Assembly: GCF_029784135.1 (NCBI RefSeq)
Contig: NC_073746.1
Location: 284,529,348 to 284,593,347 of the forward strand
DNA length: 64,000 nucleotides
Source of the DNA: Toxorhynchites rutilus septentrionalis
Taxonomy: Eukaryota; Arthropoda; Insecta; Diptera; Culicidae
Direction of reading: 5' to 3'
The notes under the pieces are model-generated. The model did not search any database, was not told where the DNA came from, and worked only from the letters and a program-made list of their open reading frames with translations. A program made the position numbers and the translations under genes. The number at the start of each line of letters is the position of its first letter. The stretch's first letter is position 1. This document shows positions 48,255 through 60,202 of the stretch, in pieces.

Positions 48255-49203
48255 GGGGAAATGCGGTTAAAATGAACAGGGTTGGTGAAATGAACCAGTG
48301 CTCAAGCTTCGATTATTTAACTGGAAACCAATTGATACTTCTTGATTGTCATATTCTAAGATCATTCAAAGCTATTTAAAATACCCTGTAATGCATGAAA
48401 CCTTCAAATGTGAAAAATAATAAATACAACAGAAATTTCTCTTACGGTAGCCATTCGAATGTAAGTTTGCGAATCGTATTTAACGCATTTCCCGTGAAAT
48501 TTAAATTATTCGATCTGATATCTTCGACAAATTATCACTTTGGAAGACTGTCACATAGTTAATGAAAGGTAAACAGATATTTTGTTTGATTTCAGCGATT
48601 AATTCGCATTCGAAATTACCTCAAAATGAGCCACCACTGGATAACGACTTACAATGTTATGTTCTCTAAAGCTTGTCTACCTTATCACATGTTGCTCTTC
48701 AAAGGGTTCCTTTTGCGGCTTCGACCCTGGAGAAATGTGCCATCCCAAACAAAACCAAACCTTAATATGTGAAGCGTTATGTGTTTCTTTCTACGTTTTT
48801 ATACGTATGAGAAAATTCTAATTGCTACTCTAGATGAATAGGCCCAGATTATTTCATACAAATACCTACTTTCTCAATGATGATTCAAACAAATTTGGAC
48901 ATGAAACAACGGATGAATCCAACCCATTTGACATAATATTCACAGGTATTCATTTTACCACCACTAGGTGTTCATTTTAACCTCACACTAAAAAAATGAT
49001 TTTACAACTTTTTTTCTTTTAATGAAATATTTACTATTTTTATGTTTTTATAAAAAAAAAAGTTTGATATCTTAAGCCATAATTAATAATAATAATATTA
49101 GTTAAGCCATAATGTTGAAGCTTGAAGAACGGATATTGTAGCGGTATGTGGACCCAGTAAATGGGCATATTTCTTAGGGTGTTCATCTTAACCGCATTTC
49201 TCC
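48255..49203. mobile_element. Inverted-repeat DNA element (949 bases)
   Basis: Left end GGGGAAATGCGGTTAAAATG, right end the complement of CATCTTAACCGCATTTCTCC, flanked by TA on both sides (48253-48254 and 49204-49205). The interior repeats GGTGAAATGAACC and its complement-like GGTGTTCATTTTAACC. No transposase seen. Similar in length and end sequence to 43607-44561. Confidence 0.75.
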
Positions 49204-49832
49204 TATTTCCTCCTAATGATCAATTGATAAACTTTTTCTCAGCTGAAAGTGGTGCTGCTGATTGATAGAAGACTTTATTTCTGTGTCGTATAAGTTTTTT
49301 TTTATGTGGAAAGCAAGTTTGGGCGAAGACTTGAGAATATTTGTATTCTTGGTATTTTTCTTTTCCCGGTTGTATGAAATTTTTGACGTCCACTATCAAA
49401 GGGAATAAATCAGTGACAGTGATAGATACAATGACCCAATCAGCTCTCTGAGGTGAATAATACATACGCAACGGAGTTTGTATTATCATTACTACAGTCT
49501 AGTCTTTTACATAAGATAATAAATATTGAAGTAATTGATTCAATTTTCATGAGTGTTCATGTGTGTTTGATGAATGCTTTACAAATATTCGATAAGTTTG
49601 AGAAATTCCTGATAACATGTTTATAATTTAAAAATATTTCGGATATATAGTCTCACAAATTTATAAGAAGGCATCTCTTAATATTTCCACTAAATCCTCA
49701 GTATTATTATACTACGTCAGTATTGGAAAGCATTTTCATTCAAAGATTTTTGTTAAAAAAATCCCTTTATTCCTTCCGAAACTATAAATGATCCCCTTTT
49801 TCTGTTTATTCAGGAGGTATTTTATTCATTAC

Positions 49833-51160
49833 TAGTTGACTCGGCAAACTTCGTCCCGCCCAAAATTTATTTTTCATTATCACTTTCACGTTTTCTTACT
49901 AAGCGCATGTTCATGGGTCAAAACTGTTCATTGATTGATTTTCTAATCTACCCTTCAAAATTACCTTTCACTATAAAATTCCTAGTACTTCTACCAAATC
50001 GTCATTATAATATTATTATTAGGAGAATATTTTCAGACACAATTCTCGTTCAAGATTTTCCAAACACTTGCAACATGTTTCATGTTTCTCCTTTACATGG
50101 AGTAAATGTTCGATACAGAAAATATGATAGAATAAAGACAGCCCTAAATCGGACAATTCCTTCCTCGAGTTTTGCTCTTATCAACACATTCGGCGATCCA
50201 TTTTTATTTATATAGATAGAAGAAGCTATAGGAGTGAGCTTTATCACATTAAAATCAATTTCCACTTTCGAACAAAAATCAATTTTGCTAGCGCAAACAA
50301 CGCAAATGGACTAACAACGCTTGTCACTATGAAATTGTAGAACATATGGGAATTGAGTTTTCGCAAATTTTCCCATTTTCTTCTGAGTATCCCAATAACT
50401 TTCAATTGTCATGTTTGGCTAGAATATGTTTGATTGAAATGTGTGTTTTAATTTTTTGGAACCCCCCTTCCATTCCAGAGGAGGGAGGGGTGTTATACCA
50501 TCATAGAAATTTCTCGTACCCAAAAACTCTCACATCCCAAATTTGGTTCCGTTTGCGTGATTGATTCTCGAGTAATGTAGCCCCCCTTAGGGAGGGGAAA
50601 GGCGTGTCAAACCATCATGAAAACGTGTATTGCCCCTACAACATCCATAAACCGAAATTGGTTCCATTTGCTTGATTAGTTCTTGAGTTATGCAGAAACT
50701 TATGCTTCATGTATATGGTAGCCCCCCTCCCCCTTAGAGAGGAGAGATGTGTTGATTCACGATAGAAACCTCAACATGCCAAATTTGGCTCCATTTGCTT
50801 CATTGGTTTTCGAGTTATGCGGAAATATGTAATTCATTTGTATGGCAGCCCCTCCTTGGAGAGGGGGGAGGAGTTTCGAACCACCATAGAATCGTTCATC
50901 GACCCCTAAAACCTCTATATGCCAAGTTTGATTTCATTTTCGTGATTAGTTCTTGAGTTATGCAGAAATTTTGTTTCATTTGTATAATAGCCCCTCTTAG
51001 AGAGGGGGGGGCGGAGTCTCGAACTATCATAAGAACCTTCCCCGACCCCTAAAACCCCTACATACCAATTTTCCTTTCGATCGGTTCAGTAGTTTTCGAG
51101 TCCATAAGAATCAGACAGACAGAAAGACAGAAAGACAGAAAGACAGACATACAACATTTC

Positions 51161-51162
<2 letters not shown>
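49833..51162 (+). repeat. Dispersed repeat with an internal tandem array
   Basis: It starts GTTGACTCGGCAAACTTCGT, a head I recognise from common insect repeats of uncertain class. From about 50455 to 51090 it contains four or more diverged units of some 130-150 bases, each with a CCCCTC...GAGGGG block, ACCATCATAGAA, a CCAAATTTGG-type block and GAGTTATGCAGAAA. It ends in an AGACAGAA repeat. Confidence 0.6.

Positions 51163-51256
<94 letters not shown>
51163..51256. repeat. (TA)n microsatellite
   Basis: About 94 bases of uninterrupted TA dinucleotide directly after the AGACAGAA repeat, at the 3' end of the dispersed repeat. Confidence 0.95.
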
Positions 51257-51258
<2 letters not shown>

Positions 51259-53102
51259 ACGCACACAAGTAATAAAAGCAATAAGTAAATTTATTAATTA
51301 TTTCATAATGCATTCACATTAGTTTAACTACGTTGTTTTTCCATCGATTATCTTACCCGATTTCACATTTGATTTGTCACATCTCCATCAAAATGACATC
51401 CCATCTTCGTTTACAAATTAAACTTCCTAAAAATGACAGCAGGTTAATCGTTTTACTTTTCGTTCGTTTATATCCCGTCTCAGTGGTAGAGTGTCCCATA
51501 GGTTTTGATGGAGGCCAAGAATAGCTGTCAACAGTATTTAGGATACTTATTACACTCTCTCTCTCCGATCAGATTGGAAAACGAGATACCATTGCACCAT
51601 TTCCAGCGTTACTTTAACGTGAAATGCTATCAAAGAACTGAAGATTCTCTAATTTATGAGGAATCGATTGAAACTTGAAACATTAGAATTTGCAATCTTT
51701 ATGGACTTCGACAAGTTAAAAGAAAATGTACGTCGATATATTTCGTGAAAATCATTCACTCCAGCCAAATTCAATACAAACAAACAAGTCTACAAATCGC
51801 GAAGTAGAATAATTAACATTGTGAGTGTTTCATAACTTATTTTCCATTTTCTTCCCACGTTTTCTTCGAAATATCGGCATTGCAATTGAGTCACAGAAAA
51901 AGCTTTCCTTGTATAGAAATGTGCGCTGCTGATCTCCTACACGACTCACGATTGCTAATAAAAATACACTGAATGGAACGGTGGACGGAAATGTACAAGA
52001 ATGTAATGCTCGTACATTTTGCTCCGTCGGAAACATTTGCTTGCTTGAAAATGTTGGAGGAAATTCCCCGGTTTATTTTCATTAATAAGTAAATTCAATT
52101 CAACCTGAATGAGCATAAAAAGGAGGAAGCATTCCACGTGCAACCCTTATCTTACACATTTGCGAGCAGACAACCATCATGAAAAGCGAACACAACACAA
52201 GGGGCGCGTGCCTCGTTACTCAGGTACGCAGAGATATTTCTTTAAATTGCCACAATTTAAGTGATTTCTAACCTTCATCCGTCTTCACAGTTTCAGTGTC
52301 AACATCAATGACTCTTCTGGGCCAACGTAAGAATGCTTCATAATGGTTGCGATGGGCTTCCTATAAAGGAGCTTTGCAAACCGCACGCGAGCAAGGCCAG
52401 GATCGAACATCACTTAACGGGCGAATAAAAAGCGATTACTCCCTTTTCCATCGTTTGGCAGTTTTCCCCCCACCCATTTTCCCAGACTCCCTGCGAGAAC
52501 AATGTTGTTTTCCTGGTTGGTTTGCCATACCACTTAATTTTTATGTCAGCGCTATGTTTTATTGTGGCGATGCCTGTTCACAGAGCGCACTGCCAATCGA
52601 TGGCAGATGACAACTGTCTACATGGTCGTCCTGTCATTCATTACAATTTATCGTTGAGAGGGACATACGAGTATACCAGTACACCAGATGTAGAGGCGGA
52701 GAGAAATTAATAAAATATCTTCTTGCGGGATTCTATTTTTGCCGTTGGCGAACAATTCACTTGTCGCACGCCTTTGGCTTCTTGACCACAGACAAAAAGC
52801 CGTTCAATAAGACAAGCCAATCGATAAAGATCGACGCTACGATGTCCGTTAGAATCAAGAGCTTGTTGGACAACTGACGAGGCGAGTTTTGGAGGTCGTG
52901 TGCTTCCAGACACAAACGATTGTATGAGTACCGTTTATAAATAAGATGGCGTAGAAAAGGTTCAGTATAAGATAAATTGAAAAAAATATAGCATTTATCA
53001 ACAATTAGTGCAAATACTATCTAAAATACAGTGCGTGAACTCCTAATATCAGGTAATATCACGTAACCTGTCCAAAAGTCCAAAACCTGAATGTTTCATG
53101 AC
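51257..53102. other. Stretch with no supported gene
   Basis: Short frames at 51830-52143, 52347-52610 and 52707-52913 have no recognised motif. No repeat structure seen. Confidence 0.4.
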
Positions 53103-53116
53103 AAAGACTTCTTGCT

Positions 53117-54905
53117 AAGCCCCCTCTTGTACAGTTTTTACGTCAATGATATGGATGATTGTCTAACTAGAGACTGCACGCTGAGACAACTTGCAGACGA
53201 TGGAGTTATTTCCATCACGGGTACTAATCCCGTCGTTCTGCAAAAGTCGTTGCAAGGTACCCTGAACAATCTGTTCACGTGGGCCCTCAAGCTGGGTATC
53301 GAATTCTCTACGGAGAAAACTGAAATGGTCGTTTTTTCTAGGAAGCACGAACCCGCCCAATTCCAGCTTCACCTATCCGGCAAAACGATCCAACACTCTA
53401 TGTTTTTCAAATACCTGGGTGTATATTTTGATTCTAAGTGTACCTGGGGGAGACACATTGCGTATTTGAAACAGAAATGCCAGCAAAGAATCAATTTTCT
53501 CCAAACAATTACCGGAACATGGTGGGGTGCCCATCCAGGAGACCTCATTCAGTTGTACAAAACAACGATATTATCAGTGTTAGAATATGGCAGTTTTTGC
53601 TTCCGATCAGCTGCCAGGATTCATATTCTCAAGCTGGAGAGAATACAATATCGTTACTTGCGTATAGCCATGGGGTGTTTGCATTCGACACATACGATGA
53701 GTCTCGAAGTTTTGGCAGGAGTACCCCCGCTTACTCTTCGATTCACAGAATTATCCTACAGATTTCTCATCCGTTGCAAGATCATGAATCCATTGGTGAT
53801 TGATAACTTCGAAAATCTACTCCAACTGACTCCTCAGTCAAGTTTTATGTCTTTATATCATGAGTACCTTACCCACGACGTGCACCCTTCACCAGGCATC
53901 TCCAACCAAGTTTGCTTCCCATACTTTTGCAATTCTTCTTTCATTTTTGATCTGTCCATGCGACCAAAAATCCATGGAATCCCAGATCACCTACGCTCCG
54001 ATTCTATTCCGCCGATATTTTCGGCAGAATATGGGAAAGTTAGATCTGATAAAATGTTCTTTACTGATGGTTCATTCATAAACGGGTCCACTGGCTTCGG
54101 CATCTTCAATGAAAATTCCAGTGCCTCTTTCAAACTCAAAGATCCTTGTTCCGTGTATGTCGCTGAACTGGGTGCGATATATTACGCATTAGGGATCATT
54201 GAAACATTGCCCATCGACCACTATTTTATTTTTTCGGACAGTCTCAGCTCAATAGAGGCAATCCGCTCAATGAAAGTTGATAAACGCTCATCTTATTTCC
54301 TAACAAGAATAAGACAACTATTGAGTGTTTTGGTCGTAAAATTATTCAAGATTACCTTAGCATGGGTTCCCTCTCATTGCTCGATTCCGGGGAATGAGAA
54401 AGCGGACTCGCTAGCTAAGGTGGGCGCTTTAGAAGGCACACTTTTTGAAAGGCAAATTGCTTATAATGAATTTTTCCACATTCCTCGTCAGTATACGCTC
54501 GTAAGTTGGCAGCGCATGTGGAGTGGTGATGAGTTCGGTCGTTGGTTACACACGATTATCCCTAAGGTCTCGACGAGTGCATGGTTCAAGGGATTGAATG
54601 TAGGTCGTGATTTCATTCGCGTGATATCTCGGCTTATGTCCAATCACTACAACCTAAACGCGCATCTCTATCGCACTGGGCTCGCAGCAAACAATCTTTG
54701 TGATTGTGGCGATGGCTACCACGACATCGAGCATGTGGTCTGGTCGTGTATCCGGTTCCATGCTGCTCGCTCTCAGTTCTCTAGAGCACTGAGAGCACAA
54801 GGCAGAAAATCGGATATCCCCGTCCGGGATATCTTAGGTAGCCAGGATCCTGATCTTCTGCTTCATCTATACCTGTTCCTCAGAAACGCCGATGTCAACG
54901 TTTAA
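53117..54905 (+). CDS. LINE ORF2 C-terminal part: reverse transcriptase end, RNase H, zinc motif
   Basis: Open for about 595 codons within the element. An ATG at 53091 lies in flanking DNA, so it is not the real start. The segment begins SPLLYSFYVNDM in the reverse transcriptase, where the catalytic box reads QLADD (F/YADD expected). The connection domain has LGVYFDSKCTWGRHI. RNase H follows (FFTDGSFINGSTGFGIF; AELGAIYYAL; FSDSLSSIEAI; WVPSHCSIPGNEKAD). It ends with a C-x-C...H...C motif (CDCGDGYHDIEHVVWSC). The RNase H domain points to the I/LOA/Outcast/Loner side of the LINE tree. The endonuclease and ORF1 are missing. Confidence 0.88.
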
Positions 54906-55425
54906 TGATGTTTCCTTCGTTGTGTCCCCGTTTCATATCCCTCCTATCCGATCGATAAACTTTTACTTAGTCGCGGCAATACATACACACACTCTTTACA
55001 GATGCACGGGCCGAAGGTTGTGCAGTCCACTGATCATTCAACAAGAGCCAAAGGTTGTACCGCTCATGACAACTCTACACGAGCTGATGTTTGCGCCGGC
55101 TAGTGACCATTCTATCCTGGATTCCTCGAGTCGAGAAAGACGCACCACGCTAGATATGGGGTACAGACTAGGGGGGCGTTGCTGATTAATGGTCAGCTGC
55201 ATCCCAATAGGAAGTATCCCGTGTCGGGCACACGTACAGAGCATCGAAGACTGCAAGATACCAATTATGAGAACACTTGTAATACTAACCTCGAGCCAAC
55301 CGCGAGTAATCGGTTACATATTACTAACATAGTTGTAAGCAAACATTGTCGAAATATTGAACTCCCGGCCCCGTTAGGCTGACGCCATATGAGCCTTAAT
55401 AAAATATATATTTTGGATAAAAAAA
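53117..55425 (+). mobile_element. RNase H-bearing LINE, copy 1 (5'-truncated)
   Basis: A 14-base duplication AAAGACTTCTTGCT (53103-53116 and 55426-55439) fixes both ends. The element starts inside the reverse-transcriptase domain, ends in a short A run and was inserted by target-primed reverse transcription. The coding part runs to TAA at 54903-54905, followed by about 500 bases of 3' untranslated sequence. A near-identical but shorter copy is at 58081-60202. Confidence 0.92.
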
Positions 55426-55941
55426 AAAGACTTCTTGCTGACGTTGCCGCATTATCTTGCAAGAAGATGAAGCTGACGTCCATTACGTCTTCGGTAAACG
55501 GTATCAGTACACTGTCCAGCAGCCCAAATAGGTTTCCGAACTCATTCTTGTCGAAATTGTTGCTATAATCGTCTTATCTCCTCTTGAAGAAGTTGCCTAT
55601 ACTATGACTGCCTGCCTCCTCCAAAGTTCCTGCTCAATTTCACCTGAGGATTTTTTCGTGTCAATAATATACGTAGCAGTCAGTACCATCAAGATTGAAC
55701 CTTATGTGCCTTGGAGCAAGGCTAGGTTATTTTACCTTTTAAGTGTAAAACTAATGTCGTCTTCGTAATATTCGAGACACATCGATACAGCTCGAATGTT
55801 CTTCCACCGGTCTTGAGGAAACTCCTGTTTTCCTGTTTCATTCAATTTCAGCCAAATATCGAAAGATCTCTTCCTTAACCTCGAATTTTTGAAGATTAAC
55901 GAAGATGCAAAGATTTGGATTCTTTTGTTAAAATTAAAGTT

Positions 55942-57020
55942 AAAATCTCTCAATTGTTTCTATGGCGCAACTATCCATCAGAGAAACCTACGATCTATTT
56001 AATGGATTTCACAATATTTGGAAACACCAGCTTGGCAGCCTCGGCGCAATTCGTTAAAAGTCGAAACACCGAGCAAAATGCAGAATTATATCCAGAAGAA
56101 GAGAAGGAGATTTTCCACGACCATTACGTGAATGACCATCTGGCAAGCTTCAGCTCTATAGAAGAGACAGCGAAGATAACAAGTGAGGTGAGACTTGTTC
56201 ACGGAAAAGGTGAATTCAAGCTTCATTACTGGAGGTCGAACAACAGCACACTTGTTAACAGACTGGGCGAAACTCAATATGATGCAGACATGCAGATAAA
56301 TCTAATCCATACAGTTACGCGACCGACGAAAAGCCAAGTGTACATCGTGTTACGATGAAGAAGTTCATGTGTTCGTTGACGCTAGTTGATGAATCGAGAC
56401 AGGAGGTCAACGGGAAGAAAAGTGCCATTTACCATAATATACCAATCTTGGACGATCTGTTACGCGAACTTGGTAGGATCGGGGCAGCCGAACGTGTTCC
56501 ATATGAACTGCATTATCCGCTCCGAACCTCTGGTGAGCAGATACCACTGATATTATTGCCACGGCTGAGAATATGGTTACCTACTTACTTGATTCTGAAG
56601 AGGGGGATGTACTTACACCAAACCATTTTTTGCTGCTAAGCTAAAACGGGGAGAAATGACCAAGAGAGAAGTGCGAAGCTATGGTCACTGGGAAATCAAA
56701 TGAACTAGTCCACTGACATATCCGATGATGGTTAACCTAGTTCTTGTCAGTGATTCGTCGGGAAGCGAAGTGGTTTGACAAAAGCCAAGCTCTAGAATCC
56801 GGATGGCCAAAGTCGACGAGCTTTAGTAATGATCGAAAAGAAGTTCTACAGTTCGATCGGTTACTTGCTTGGCATATTTACACCCTAACTAGCGTTGTCA
56901 GAAAGCATTTCATTTTCGACAGAGAACATGCCATTTCGTGCGCTTTTTGCTCGCTCGTGTTAATCTTATATTGCTGTACCATGTATGTTATACAAATGCT
57001 TACCAGTATTGGAGAGTCAT
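55942..57020 (+). pseudogene. BEL/Pao retrotransposon pol relic
   Basis: The frame 55942-56358 encodes SQLFLWRN...FTIFG, then ASAQFVKSRNTEQNAELYP and HDHYVNDHLASFSSIEET, matching BEL/Pao reverse transcriptase, with the YVDD box changed to YVND. A frameshift near 56350 leads to DEEVHVFVDAS, the start of the RNase H-like region. Later sequence is decayed. The flanking 52.9-53.1 and 55.4-55.9 kb may belong to the same relic but cannot be assigned. No LTRs found. Confidence 0.75.
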
Positions 57021-57415
57021 GAAATTTTCTGTTATATTAGGTGTCATTTAATGTAATAAATCGGGATGACAAAACATCAGCTAAAAATCAATTTTGGGTG
57101 TAGATGTAGTGAAGAAACGAGTTCCGGAGGACACCGAACTACACCCGGGGAAGACTACCTTTGCGTTGGTCACCCTGCTTACCGATGATACTGAAGGGAG
57201 CATTGAAACTGTCATTGTGTCATGAGAAAGTGAGACAACAGAACTCGTAGACATAGACCGTTTTTCCGTTTCCGTTTTTCATTTTCGTGATTGGCGTTCA
57301 ACCGAAGCAAATCGTCTTGTTCTAACTGACAGTAAAAATACCACGTGTAGAAGAATATGTTGGGATTAGAAATTGTTAAAATTAATTTATCGACGTTCGA
57401 AGTCCTGGTTCGTTG
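57021..57415. other. Stretch with no recognised gene
   Basis: Nothing recognised between the BEL/Pao relic and the mariner relic. Confidence 0.4.
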
Positions 57416-57995
57416 TTAAATCATGGAAGATGCTGAAATTATTAGGTGTACCGATCAGTTCCTTCGGCTTTACAATATTCACGGTCAGAAGGTTATGCTG
57501 TCTATTTGGTGGGAGCAGCTGGGTATGGTGTACTATGAGGTGCTAAAACCGACAAAAAACATTACGGGGGACCTCTACCGACGAAAATTGATGCGGTTGA
57601 GCCGTGCATTGAAGGAAAAACGGCCATAATAAGAGCAAAACACGTTAAAAAGTATTTTGCAGCACGACAATGCTCGGCCGCATGTCGCGAAACCGATCAA
57701 AACATACTTGGAGGTGCTGGAATGGGAGGTCCTATCCCATCCGCCGTTTTCTCCAGATATTGCTCCGTCTGATTACTACTTTATTCGATCGATGCAACAT
57801 GGCCTGGTTGACAAGCACTTCTCCAATTTTGATGAAGTCAAAAATTGGAGCGATTCGTGGCTAGCCAACAAACCGGCCGATTATTTCCGCAAAGCGATCC
57901 GTGAATTGCCAAAAGATGGGAAAAAGTTTTGACTAGCGATGGGTGATACTTTGAATATTAAATTTGTAACCATTTTTGCAGAATAAAACATAACT
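57416..57995 (+). pseudogene. mariner transposase relic (C-terminal half)
   Basis: The first frame (57423-57629) reads HGQKVMLSIWWEQLGMVYYE and LYRRKLMRLSRALKEKRP. After a stop and frameshift the second (57657-57932) reads QHDNARPHVAKPIKTYLE and HPPFSPDIAPSDYYFIRSMQHGL. These are the middle and third-catalytic-Asp blocks of mariner (DD34D) transposases, with the N-terminal DNA-binding part missing. Confidence 0.85.
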
Positions 57996-58080
57996 TTTCG
58001 AAAAAACCCGGTACTTCTATTAGAAAAGTAGAAAATTAGTACTAGGAAGAAAATATATGAAAATGAAATAACGTGATTCT

Positions 58081-60202
58081 TAAGCTGGGTATCGAATTCT
58101 CTACGGAGAAAACTGAAATGGTCGTTTTTTCTAGGAAGCACGAGCCCGCCCAATTCCAGCTTCACCTATCCGGCAAAACGATCCAACACTCTATGTTTTT
58201 CAAATACCTGGGTGTATATTTTGATTCTAAGTGTACCTGGGGGAGATACATTGCGTATTTGAAACAGAAATGCCAGCAAAGAATCAATTTTCTCCAAACA
58301 ATTACCGGAACAAGGTGGGGTGCCCATCCAGGAGACCTCATTCAGTTGTACAAAACTACGATATTATCAGTGTTAGAATATGGCAGTTTTTGCTTCCGAT
58401 CAGCTGCCAGGATTCATATTCTCAAGCTGGAGAGAATACAATATCGTTGCTTGCGTATAGCCATGGGGTGTTTGCATTCGACACATACGATGAGTCTCGA
58501 AGTTTTGGCAGGAGTACCCCCGCTTACTCTTTGGTTCACAGAATTATCCTACAGATTTCTCATCCGTTGCAAGATCATGAATCCATTGGTAATTGATAAC
58601 TTCGAAAATCTACTCCAACTGATTCCTCAGTCAAGTTTTATGTCTTTATACCATGAGTACCTTACACACGACGTGCACCCTTCAACAGGCATCTCCAACC
58701 AAGTTAGCTTCCCATACTTCTGCAATTCCTCTGTCATTTTTGATCTGTCCATGCGACAAAAAATCCATGGAATCCCAGATCACCTACGCTCCGATTCTAT
58801 TCCGCCGATATTTTCGGCAGAATATGGGAAAGTTAGATCTGATAAAATGTTCTTTACTGACGGTTCATTCATAAACGGGTCCACTGGCTTCGGCATCTTC
58901 AATGAAAATTCCAGTGCCTCTTTCAAACTCAAAGATCCTTGTTCCGTGTATGTCGCTGAACTGGGTGCGATATATTACTCACTAGGGATCATTGAAACAT
59001 TGCCCATCGACCACTATTTTATTTTTTCAGACAGTCTCAGCTCAATAGAGGCAATCCGCTCAATGAAAGTTGATAAACGCTCATCTTATTTCCTAACAAG
59101 AATAAGACAACTATTGAGTGTTTTGGTCGAAAAATTATTCAAGATACCTTAGCATGGGTTCCCTCTCATTGCTCGATTCCGGGGAATGAGAAAGCGGACT
59201 CGCTAGCTAAGGTGGGCGCTTTAGAAGGCACACTTTTTGAAAGACAAATTGCTTATAATGATTTTTTCCACATTCCTCGTCAGTATACGCTCGTAAGTTG
59301 GCAGCGCATGTGGAGTGGTGATGAGTTCGGTCGTTGGTTACACACGATTATCCCTAAGGTCTCGACGAGTGCATGGTTCAAGGGATTGAATGTAGGTCGT
59401 TATTTCATTCGCGTGATATCTCGGCTTATGTCCAATCACTACAACCTAAACGCGCATCTCGCAGCAAACAATCTTTGTGATTGTGGCGATGGCTACCACG
59501 ACATCGAGCATGTTGTCTAGTCGTGTATCCGGTTCCATACTGCTCGCTCTCAGCTCTCTAGAGCACTGAGAGCACAAGGCAGACAATCGGATATCCCCGT
59601 CCGGGATATCTTAGGTAGCCGTGATCCTGATCTTCTGCTTCATCTATACCTGTTCCTCAAAAACGCCGATGTCAACGTTTAATGATGCTTCCTTCGTTGT
59701 GTCCCCGTTTCATATCCCTCCTATCCAAACGATAAACTTTTACTTAGTCGCGGCAATACATACACACACTCTTTACAGATACACGGACCGAAGGTTGTGC
59801 AGTCCACTGATGATTCAACAAGAGCCAAAGGTTGTACCGCTCATGACAACTCTACATGAGCTGATGATTGCGCCGGCTAGTGATCATTCTATCCTGGATT
59901 CCTCTAGTCGAAAAAGACGCACCACGCTAGATATGGGGTACAGACTAGGGGGGCGTTGCTGATTAATGGTCAGCTGCATCCCAAAAGGAAGTATCCCGTG
60001 TCGGGCACACGTACAGAGCATCGAAGACTGCGACATACCAATTATGAGAACACTTGTAATACTAACCTCGAGTCAACCGCGAGTAATCGGTTACATATTA
60101 CTAACATAGTCTAAGCAAACATTGTCAAAATATTGAACTCCCGGCCCCGTTAGGCTGACGCCACATGAGCCTTAATAAAATATATATTTTGGATAAAAAA
60201 AA
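58081..60202 (+). pseudogene. RNase H-bearing LINE, copy 2 (5'-truncated, decayed)
   Basis: Nearly identical to 53289-55425 but truncated about 170 bases farther in. Differences that break it are a one-base deletion near 59145 (GATTACC to GATACC), an in-frame 15-base deletion near 59460 between short CTC repeats, and TGG changed to TAG at 59518-59520. It ends in an A run. The flanks AAATAACGTGATT (58066-58078) and AAATAACAATGATT (after the tail) may be a diverged duplication. The different truncation point argues for independent insertion over duplication of copy 1. Confidence 0.88.

Noticed and set aside
53091..53116. ATG and nine codons preceding the LINE frame
   Set aside because: They belong to the flanking DNA and target duplication, so they are not part of the LINE protein.
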